Below are positions 10,450 through 22,400 of a stretch of 64,000 bases of DNA, piece after piece. The notes beneath the pieces were generated by a model. That model saw only the letters and a program-made list of their open reading frames with translations. It had not been told where the DNA came from and searched no databases. A program made the translations under genes and the position numbers. Every line of letters begins with the position of its first letter. Within the stretch, counting starts at the first letter, position 1. The stretch comes from Calliphora vicina (lineage: Eukaryota; Arthropoda; Insecta; Diptera; Calliphoridae), in contig NC_088780.1 of NCBI RefSeq assembly GCF_958450345.1, forward strand, positions 39,517,667 to 39,581,666, read 5' to 3'.

Positions 10450-13400
10450 ATGCCACCGATTAAATATACTGCCACTATTGCACCCAATACCGTACATATT
10501 GGTGATAAAGTGCGAATCAAAGGAATTTTAATGGATGATGCAAAAGAGTAAGTAAATTATGTACCTACAAATTTAAAAAAATATATATATTTATTAGGGT
10601 ATACATTTGAATAATGATCGTTCGATTAATGGAACACTTTCTTACAAATAATTATTCGAAGAATTTAAAAATTACCATTTTGGAATAACGAGTAAAGCTA
10701 CGCACAGAGGGATTTTGGTGTCAAAAAGTCAATTTTTCAAACACTCAATTTCAAAAATGATACAGTTTTGTAGAGAAATGTTTAAATATGAAATGTACAC
10801 TTATAGTTTTAAGAAAAATTTTATTTTATTTAAAAAATTTAAGTAAAGTCCATGCAAGGGTGTTAAGCAAAAATTTACTTATATTTTCACGCAATTCCGT
10901 GGTTTATATACAGTGGTGGCCAGGAATTTAAGACAAAATTTTTTTGCTAAATTCCATGTAATTGTCAATTACTTTTTCAAATATTTCCACAAATATGTAT
11001 GTATGAGGACTGTTTTAACACACAAGTGTGTTTTATTCGACTGTGTCAATTCATACATATTCACCACGAACACATAAAATTTTTCGACAACTTGGCCAAA
11101 TTTATTTTTTTTTAAATAACATATTTTCTCACATTTATATCATTATAATTTTATTATTATAAAATATTCTTACCAAATTTCGTATTTTTAGTTTCATTAG
11201 TTTCGGTCATACATGTTATTAACAGCGGATGTTCGCTGAGGTGGGTCAACGTATTTCCACATATCTTTGTCTATATATGTTTTACCGATTTTTCCAAACA
11301 TTTTTCAGAAACTAGAAACATTAATAATAAATTTCATACCCTTAGAGGTCCATTTATTTTGGCTCTATCGCACTTAAAATTCAGTTGATGAAAAAAATTC
11401 AAGTATTTGTCTTAAATTGGTGGCCACCACTGTATATATAAAAATTTTAAAAAAAGGGCCCATTTGGAAAAAAAATCGTATTTGCAAAAACAAAAGTCAA
11501 AAATTGTAAGTCTTGAGTTAAAAAATATTTATTTTGATAGATATCCCACTCGCATCCCACTAAGCGACCAAAAGGGTCTTCAAGGATAATATCTAAGCTT
11601 TTGTTTGACCTAAAAAAAAAGATTAAAAAAGGGTCCATTTTGAAAAAAAAAAGTCAACAAAGTTTTTGATTTTGCAAAAAAAGTCAAAAATTTTATGTTT
11701 TGAGTTACAAAATATTTATTTTGATAGATATCCCACTCGCATCCCACTAAGCGACCAAGTAGGTGTTCAAGGAAAATATCTAAACTTTATTTTAAGAAAA
11801 AAAAAAAAAAAAAAAGGACGTATTTTAAAAAAAAGTCAAAAAAGTTTTTGATTTCGGAAAAAAAATATTAAAAATTTTTTATTTTTTTTTTAAATATTTT
11901 TTTTCGAAAGATCGAAGAAATAGCTATCTATACTATTTGGGACACATTTTGCTAAGAACAATAGGTAATAAGTTACATGGATAAGAAAAAACCCCTGTTT
12001 GACCAAATTGTCAAAATTTTACCCCCTATAACTCAGAGAGTTCTCGACCGATGTTGTTGAAAAATTGTGTCTGAGTTACTATCCAATAGAGCTAACCTTG
12101 GTGCAAATTTCATCCCGATCGGAAGACATCAATTTCAAAAGTTGGTTCACTTGACATGAAATGCCCCATATGTATAATTTTCCTAATAATACCATTTACC
12201 TTTAACATATTTGAAAAACATTTCTCCATAAATAAAAATAAATATTATAGGGATATCATAAACCGTTAAAAAGATATGCACATATCTATAAGTCTCTAAA
12301 AATTATTTTATTTTTGATTTTCCATGAAAAAAAAATGTAGCACCACTTTCCCGCAAGCTGTTTTTTAAATAAAATGATGGTTGGGAGTGTCTTGTTTCGA
12401 TTAAAAAAATAGTTTTCGGAAGTTTTCGGAACAGGATGAAAACTTAAAATTTTTTGTCGAATAATAAACGAAATATCAAAAAAATTCTTATATATGTATG
12501 GGTTTCGTGGGCGGTGGGCGTTACCGATTTTATTGAAACTCGGCATGCATTCTTCATTTGTTTCAAAAAATATCTGTACCAAATTTTTAGACTTTTACTT
12601 GGATAGGAACAATTTTATGTGAAAAAATCTATTTGGATTGTATGGGCGTTGGGCATGGTCGATTTTGATAAAATTTTATTATTTTCTTAGTTTGGTCCAT
12701 ATAATTCTCGGTGACAAATTTCAATGCTCTATGACCATTCCTTTCATTTTGATTGCATGAGCGTTATGCGGTGGGCATGTTTGGTCCATATAATTCTCGG
12801 TGTAAAATTTCAGCGCTCTACGACCACTCCTTATAATTTTTCCAAAAAATTTATGAAGCCATCCCTCTGTGCTACGTTTCCGCATACACCATAATCGGCA
12901 CCGAAAACGTTTCAGAAATCAGCAACGAAAATTGGGAACGAAACGGCACCGATCAGTAACGAAAAACTGATGGGGCCGGAACGAAAACAACTTCAAGTAG
13001 GTTGTTTTCGATGCTGTAGGAACGAAATTATTTAAATTATTTTTTTATATCAAATTTAAAGAAAATCAAAATTAATAAAAAAAATAAATTTTCTTTACTG
13101 GAAGAGGAAAAATAATAGATTTTGTCAAAAATAATGAAATTCTATTTAATGTGCGACATCCAAAATTAAAAAAATAATTTCGTTTCTGTTTTATGCCGCA
13201 ACACACCCATCTGAAACTAAAACAATTCAGAAACGAGACGGTGACGAACACCAACGTTTTTCAGTTTTCGTTATCGGCGCCGGTTACGGTGTATGCGGAA
13301 ACCCAGCTTAACTCGAATAATTTTATGAAGAAATTTAATTTTTCATAATTCTAAATTCAAATAAGTAATAATGTCGTTTATGGCGTTCACAATAGCTAGT

Positions 13401-16400
13401 TCCACTTAAAACGAATAGATTTAACCAAAATGAAGGTTTACGTTCATGTTTTCCCATACAATTTGCAGAAACAAAACCAAGTTTTAGAAGCTTAATTTGT
13501 AGGGCCCAGATCTTAAAATACGAGTATATTGTTCCGTAATGCATATCAAATGTACATCATAACATAATTTGGAACCAATATAGACTCAAATGTCCTTAAA
13601 TTAATGGATTTAGAATTTTTGACATTCTTTATTTTCAAATACCGAAATTCCTAAAACGGGGATTGGATGCGTATAACTTTTTATAGGGAGGAGATAACTG
13701 TTAGCAAGTTTATTTTATTTTATTTAGAATTTTATCGCGAATATAGCTGATATTTTAGAAAAAATCGACCCTCCGTAGGCCCGCCATATCTAAAAAACCA
13801 TAAAAAGATCGAGCAAAATTAAAAAAAATAAATCAATAAACCTGAATAGATCTTCTTTGTAGATCTTCTCAAGGAAAATAAAAAAAAATAAATCAATAAA
13901 CCTGAATAGATCTTCTTTGTAGATCTTCTCAAGGACTATTTATATTTAAAATTTCAGCTCATTCGGTTCATAAATAGATTTTTGGCGATACTACTTCACG
14001 TACGACTTGAAGAAAAAACTTAATATTTTACTTTATTTATAAAAAAATTTATTAATATTAAACATGTAATCGAATTATTCTATCAAGATGAAATCTCTTA
14101 TTCGAATTATTGGTTTTATTCGAACGAAAAACAATTCTAATAATTTGAATACTCTAACATTTATATAGAAGAATATTAGAGAATGTTTGAAAAGAAAATT
14201 AATGAGTTGTTTAAGAAAACATTTCTAATAAATTGTTTAAATTTAGTGGGAAATGTTATACAAGATGTTCCTACATATAGTTAAAGGTTTAAATTATTTT
14301 TGACAAATAGAACATTTAAAAAAAACATTCAATTTTGAAGAATTTAATGAGCATCATAAACAACTGAAGTCGTAAATATAAATATCCTGTTACTAAAATA
14401 TGTATATAATTTAAAAAACCCATAAAACGATAAAATCAATTACTATATACATAAATGTTTATTAACAAGAAATAATTGTATTCAGATTGATGTTAGTTCA
14501 AAGTTTCGCACAATTTGAAGAAAGTCTACAGATTTTCAGCATAGATTTCTTTCTGAACTTTTTGTTAGTTTTACATTATTCATATTATTATGCAGAACTA
14601 AACCAGAAAAAAACCTTTTTATACCCTTCACCTTCGTGAGAAGGGTATATATAAGTTTGTCATTCCGTTTGTAATTTCCATAATATAATTTTCCGACCCT
14701 ATCAGGCCTGTCACACATTTTGTTCGGAATTAATTAATATCTTATTAATTCAAAAAATATTTAATAATTCCATATTTCTGATTTTAATTTGACAACGTTT
14801 TTAATATTAAAACAAAAGTGAAGTTTTTAGATACAAAGAAATATCAATTCCACTTTGAAAACTGAAAGTGATTTCATTCCGAAAGAAATTTTCGTTTTAC
14901 ATTTTCTGAAGAAGCAAAATGCGGAATTAATTCCACTTTCGATCGAAATGGAATTCTGTGACAGGCCTGTAGTCGATTAAGAAATGTCCGTCTGTCTGTT
15001 GAAATCAATTTTCTGAAGACCCCAGAAATCTTCGGGATATCAGACATGCTTTCGAGAAGTTTCCTATTTAAAATCAGCAAAATCGGTCCACAAATTGCTG
15101 AGATATGAGGAAAAAACCAGGACAACCTCGATGATTGACCCTATTTTTGAACAATATCTGGATTACTAAGTCATTAATATAGACAATATGGATATCTAAT
15201 GATAGATATTTCAAAGACCTGCAACGACATATATAAGTAAGTTGGACCTACAATGGGTCAAAATCGGAAAAAATATGTTAACCCGAATTTTTTTTCACCT
15301 AAAAAAATTTAAAAAACCAACAATTTTTTTTTCAAATTTAAAAAAAAATTTTAAAATAAAAATTTAAAAAAAAAAATTTTCCAAAAAATGAAAAAAATAC
15401 TTTGGAAAAAAAATTGATTTTGTTAACCTAAAAATATTTAAAATTTGTATTTTGAAGTACAATTTGGTGAAGTGTATATAAGATTCGGCACAGCCGAATA
15501 TAGCTCTGAAACCTGAACAAATTCTGCCGTTTTCGATTTTTATTGAGTTTTTTAAAACACAAAAATTTGCTATATTCACGTAAAAAATATATTTTTTGCT
15601 TCAATTTGTTATTATAATTCCGAAACTACTGAACCGATTAAAACGCAGTATATAAACATATTGAAGGTTATGTATATTTGAACATTTTTAAGTTTCAATA
15701 ATATCGGAATAACCGTTTTTGAGTTATCATAAATTGTGTGGAGAAACATTTTAAAAAATTCACAATTTTAGAAAAAAAAATTTATCCATAGAATTTAAAA
15801 TTTTTACCATTTTTGTACTACTGGAACCACAATACATCAAAATTGAGTAGTGGATTAAAAAGCCTCCAAATTTTTTTTTCGATTTTGTTGCCCTGTGTAA
15901 AATATGAACCAAAATCTCTATACACCTCTATATATTTTGTGTCAAAAGAAAAGCTAGGTGTAAGTTCCCTTCGTTCTAGGGTTGCAATGAGTAATGAGAA
16001 TTACTTATAGACAAAAATTTTATTAAAATTATTTAAAATTTGTTGTAATTATTTTATGTAATTTTTTAAATCATTAAGTATTTGAGAAACTTTTCAAGGG
16101 TAAATTTTAAAATAAAAATTCCCACAACAAGTTTAAATATCAATAAATGATTTTTATTGCTATTATCTTTTAGCACAATCTCACAAATCTTTTTAAAATA
16201 ATAATTATTACAAAACATGAATCATTTTGTCAATTACCCACCTTTAATGCTTATTTTGGAATGTTTATATTAATATGTGAATTCTTCATTTTGATAATAA
16301 TGTGATAAGAATTATTGATAAAAACCCGTATTCATGTGATAGTAAACAATAATACTAAACACTTAACCCATTAAGTGGAATGTATTATATAGTACAGTAC

Positions 16401-19400
16401 TGATATTTCTTAAGGGTTAATACAGAAATATTTGGTTGGCAACATCTGGCAAAAAAAAACGGTGCCAATAGAATTTTTGTTAAACAATCGAATTAAAATG
16501 TTTACTCAATACCAATGTGTAAATATTTTGATTATTTTAATTTATTTGATAAGAATTTAAAATTGTTTTAGATCATCGAATGTAATGTTCATTATCATGT
16601 CTTTAAATTAAATTGAGACACATTTTTATTAAGCTAATTCATTTTATATTGCTTTAATTTAAAATGTCATTTTAGTTCTTGGAAAGATGTCAAAAGCAAT
16701 CAAGACATTCAATAATAACGAAACTGAACTTTTTCCATTCACTTAGATCATTGTATAATATATGCGATCATTAACCCAAGACACTTTTTACTGGTCATCA
16801 GTAGTCTTAATTTGAGACCATTTTTTTAAACGATATTAATATTTCTTTAATTTAAAATGTTTATTTTTTTGTTACTCTTGCAAACATTTTTAATAGCAGA
16901 AGAATAACAACATTCTTGTCATTAACGTCATTGTTGCAATAATCAAGTTGGTCAGTGAAGGCATAAATGACAATAAAATCAAGAAAAAATGTAATAATAA
17001 TGAAACTGATACCTTTTTTCAATCACGCAATCATTTTAAAGACTTGGACTAATTATGTTTATACGTATTTACTTTCATTGCAAGAATAAACAGCGATAAA
17101 TATAAATTGATAATGTAGACAACACCCTAAAATGAGCAGGAAGTTATTTAGGTTGGCAGTGGCGTTGGGATCATCAATTTATTAAACTATTAATGTAAAG
17201 CTTAATGGAATGAAATTAAAAGTTGCAATTTTGGAGAAACCATGGCGAATTCTACAAACGATTTTCAAATTTTTATATTATCGAAAAATCGAAATAAATT
17301 TTGCCGCGACCATTCCATTAAAGAATTCATTATTAAATCCTTAGTACTTCAAACATATTGAATTCATTTTTTTGAAAATTCGTTCATTATTGAATTAATT
17401 CCTTATTAAATCATTCAAGTTGTCTTTAATTCAAATCCATTACAAAACAGCTTAAAAGTCTTTAATGATTAAATTTTTCATCAATTCAAATCTATTACAG
17501 ATTGAGAATTATTTAAAAACTTAATAAAAACAAATTGAGTGGAGAAAAATATTATAATTTAATTTGTAATGGATTTGAATTAACAAACATTCAATCATTC
17601 AAAGGCTGAATAAATTTTATTATGAATTAATTCAACAATGAGTAAATTCTATATAAAGAAAATTTTTAAATTAAGCTTCAATTGAATTAATTAATTTGAA
17701 GCTCTAATATTCGAATTAGACTTCCAAGACATTTTGGAAGGACGTACGGGAAAATACTGTTGGATAATCAGAGATTCGAACCTGTGTAAAATCATCCACC
17801 TGTAATAGTTTAGCTTATTTCACACCCAACTAAAACTTTACTCTCAATTTTAAATACTTGAAACTGGTCGCTATTCCAGTCTTTCCTTGAATCAGTTCTA
17901 TAACTACTTCCTCGTAATTCGTATAGTAGTAAAGTACGTAGCTACGCATAGCTCAGATGAACACTCACCAACTTGAATAAAGTATGGTTAGACAATCAAA
18001 TACGATCATTTTACACAGGTTTGAATAAAATATATCAAAAATATCTTCATTTGTTAAATTCGTGGGTTTTTTCGCCAAAATTTGAAAAAGTTATTTCCAT
18101 TATAAGTTTACACAGGCATCACGAATTACTCTCACTTTGAGTAATTCCGCCTATATTTGAAATTATTAATTTATGAAATACCAAAAAACTGTTTTTCAAT
18201 AAACATAAACAATTAGAACTATGATTTTTAATATTTGTTTAGCAAATTCTTCTGAAATTCATAATTACCCATAAAATTATTATCTCTTTTAAAGACCAAC
18301 CACATCATGCAGACATACATATAAAAAAACACTGATTTATTAGGCATATTTTATAGTTTGAAATACATATATTCGTATAAATATACAAACCAACAAGCAG
18401 ACATATAATAATACTCGTACATTTAATTTTGGACAAGATGATGTCATGGAACATGAAAGTAAAACAGTGATTCTAAAAACTAAACCACATACAGTTGGTT
18501 TGGCTTAGATTCCTCAAACTCTAACAATAAACCCATAAACATAAAAAATAATCGATATTGTTTTTAAGTTGGCCTAAAATGGTTTCTGCTACTCTTATCG
18601 TTAGAAAAGTTAAATGTTTGCTGTTGTTATAAATACTTTTCTTAACAACAAACATGGTTTTATTTTAAGGAAAACCTTACCTTCCAAAAATTATGTTATT
18701 TTTTAAAATAGCTTTTCCACTGAAAAAATATAAATCTTAAAAGAAATCACGCACGCAAAAACGGCCGACCCACAAAACATAGAAATATGCATGAAGGTGA
18801 TTGGTTTGTTCAGTGTTTAAAATGTTTGTAAGGAACGGGAATGAAAAATGTCGGTAATTTCTTTTTAAATTTGCAATATTCAGATTTGTTGTGATGACCA
18901 CCAACATATCCATAGCTTTTTTCTGTTCTATCAACATTACGGTTTAAATAACATTTTCCCGCCAAAGCAGAAAAAGTTTGTCATTTAGAATAAATCATTC
19001 GATAACAACAAATTCGGTTATCACAACTAACACTATTTTTTGACAAAAACAGAATTTTTTATTAAAAACAGGATAATTTGGACTTAATACAAATTGAAAT
19101 TTTAAGTTCTTAGAGGAATATTAAGGTACCAAACATTCTAAGAATATTGATATTTAAAGAAAATAATGAAAACAATTTGTTTATATACATTCTGTATCGA
19201 AATGATTTACCAAGGTTTCTAAAATACCATTACTGATATTCTATAAATAATCGCTCAAACTAGAAAATTGAAATTCGGGTAATGGGTTCATTTTACAACA
19301 TAAATAAAGAAGGGATTTTTGAAAATTCGATCGTTAAGGGGAATAAAACTGGCAAAAACGGCTAAAACCTTTACCTCTATATCTCCAAAACAGTTAAGCC

Positions 19401-22400
19401 TTGAAGTAACATTTAAAATATGTCCGGCTTTAATTAAAACAAGTATGAGGGCTATATTCGGCTGTGACGAATCTTATATACCCTTCACCAAATTGTACTT
19501 CAAAATAAAAATTTTAAATATTTGTTTTTTTCATTTTCGAATGGTTTTTTTAAATTTAATTTCTTTTTTGTTTTTTTAATTCATTTATTTTTGGTGAAAA
19601 AAAAAATTCGGGTTAAAAAATATTTTTTCCGATTTTGACCCATTGTAGGTCCAACTTACTATGGTCTTACATACGTTGTTGCAAAGTTCTTTGAAATATC
19701 TATCATTAGATATCCATATTGTTTATATGAATGTCCTAGTAATCCAGATATAGGTCAAAAATCTAGGTTTTCCTGGTTTTTTCCTCATATCTCAACCATT
19801 TGTGGACCGATTTTGCTGATTTTAAATAGGAGACTTCAGAAAATTGATTTCAACAGACAGATGGACATGATTTAATTGACTCCGCTACCTATAAGGATCC
19901 AGAATATATATACTTTATAGGGTCGGAAAATTATATTGTGGAAATTACAAACGGAATGACCCTTCTCACGAAGGTGAAGGGTATAAAAAGAGCCGACAGG
20001 TGGCTGGTACTTTTTGGAAATTCGAAACTCAAGTTAACATGTATATCTCCTAAATATATAAATATAGAAATACAATTTTAATTGCATCTGGCTTAGATCA
20101 ATAAAGACTACAAATATTTTTGATACTTTTTTGAAATTCGAATTCTAAAAATTGTATTATTTTAATTTAAATTTTTTGTAAATACTATTAATAATTTAAT
20201 TCAGGAAATTATCGTTATCATTCAACTACTGTTACCGAAATAACAACAAATACTTTTACCGCATTATCAATATCTTTTAACCGTTTCGAATCGGTAGCTA
20301 ACCTTGCGAATTTCGCATGTTTTCCATATTTAACACAGTCGTAATTTTTAAATCATTTAAAAAAACAATAGACTTTATTGTTTTATTAAACCGATAAAAT
20401 GCCACTATTATTATATAAACTCATAGAAAACGTTAGACAACCCAAACTTTACTGGTTTTTGGTTTTATTTATTCTTGAAAAATTCTCGGGAATTCCTGGT
20501 AATGAAACAATTTCACTATTTTTTCGCGGTAAGGGAAAATGTCTGGGAAATTAGGAACCCTAGTTGTGTATAACAATATTTTCTATAGAAAATTTTGTAT
20601 ATAACAGTATTTTCAATAGAAAATATTGTGTATAACAGGTATTAAATATCCTGTTTCATTTTCTATAGAAAATACTGTTATACGCAATATTTTCTATAGA
20701 AAATGAAACAGGGTATTTAATAATAAATAAATCATTGCCTAACTTGTTTGTATGCAAATTCTGTTGTTGTTCAGAAATCGGAGTTTTTTGTTATGAAAAA
20801 GGGCTTTATAACATACAAATTAATTTAATCACTTAAAAATTTCGCCACCTATATGATCCATGTACAAATGCAGCAAATGCAAGAACTTTGCATAGATGGA
20901 TGGTTGCGTGTTATTAAAAGGAAATTCTTGTAAAATGAAATTTAGATTCAAAGATTAATTGGAAAAATGGTGTAATTCAACTAAATAGGTTTAATATGTT
21001 AATTAAGACTTTTGTATGTTTTAACAATTCATGAATTATTCTGTTATTTAAAAAAAAAATACAAAATTTTTTTCCATCTTATTAGCTTGTTGACAAATTT
21101 TGTTTTTTATAACAATTGTATGTGTCGCTTAAAATCAAGTCATTCATATTCAATTCAATTAAATCTTATTTTTATTTTTATACAAAAAAAATAAATAATT
21201 TTTAATAATAACTTTGAGAAATGTTAATTAAACGAAACGAATTTTTATTTGAAAGTATTTAAAGTTAATTAACTTGGGGTGTACACAGGAGGAAAATGTT
21301 TGTAAATTGTTAAACATTTAATGTGGTTTTTTTGTTTGGAATTTACTTATTAGAAAATATGAAATTTTTAGACAATATCAATATCCTGTTGTTGTACCAT
21401 TGAATATTTTTTAAATCTTTGGTAATTGTTTGTTTTATATTGTACCAAGATTTCAGTTCAATTGAATTATCGAAATAATTAATGATTCATACATAGCAAT
21501 TGGAATTTAAATCAACAACTACTTTTCATTTAAATAAAAAATAATTTGTATTACCGTTAATAATTATGTATATTATTTTATTATACACACATATGGGCAA
21601 TTCCATGAATATATCAAAAACGACCAAAAAATAAAAACCCTTGAATTTTTTTTTAAGATAGTGTTTTAGTTTTTATATACATATATTTACAGAATACATA
21701 TTTTGTTACTAAAGGAGAAAAATCTGTCGCGTACGGTATGTCACGAACAATATTACATTTTATTTATTATAAAATCATCCAAAGATTGTTTTTATTTAAA
21801 TATGATGCATTGCAAATATTTGGTTTAGTGTAAGAAATTAGATGATAAGAAAAATCTCCTAAGATTCGCAGATTTTTATAATTACTTCCATTATTTCGCT
21901 CGATAATTTGGACAAGATGGTTTCAAATATGGGGCATTTCATGTCAAGTGAACCAACTTTTGAAATCGATGTCGGGATGAAATTTGCACCAAGGTTAGTT
22001 CTATTGGATAGTAACTCAGACACAATTTTTCAACAAGATCGATCGAGAACTCTCTGAGTTATAGGGGGTCAAATTTTGACATTTTGGTCAAACAGGTGTT
22101 TTTCTTATCCATGTAACATATTACCTATTATTCTTAGCAAAATGTGTCCCAAATAGTTTAGATAGCTCTTTCTTCAATCCTTCGAAAAAAAATATTTCAA
22201 AAAAAAAATAAAAAAATTTTAATATTTTTTTTCCGAAATCAAAAACTTTTTTGACTTCTTTTTTAAAAAGAGCCCTTCTTTTTTTTTTTTCTTAAAATAA
22301 AGCTTAGATATTTTCCTTGAACACCTATTTGGTCGCTTAGTGGGATGCGAGTGGGATATCTATCAAAATAAATATTTTGTAACTCAAAACATACAATTTT

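Larger units (their letters stand above)
10595..14156. mobile_element. Possible large hAT-like element with nested insertions
   Basis: The ends TAGGGTAT and ATACTCTA are inverted, and both continue into AATTATTCGAA-rich subterminal sequence. The flanking octamers ATATTTAT and ACATTTAT match at 7 of 8, as expected for hAT target duplications. A similar TAGGGTACTCATTCG end lies at about 54.5 kb. The interior has no transposase and is filled by other elements. The match is short and degenerate, so this is tentative. Confidence 0.35.

Noticed and set aside
17755..17830. Minus-strand T-loop-like motif GGTTCGAATC suggesting a tRNA
   Set aside because: The expected 5' acceptor strand, D arm and anticodon arm could not be found at the right distances, and the stem pairing fails.
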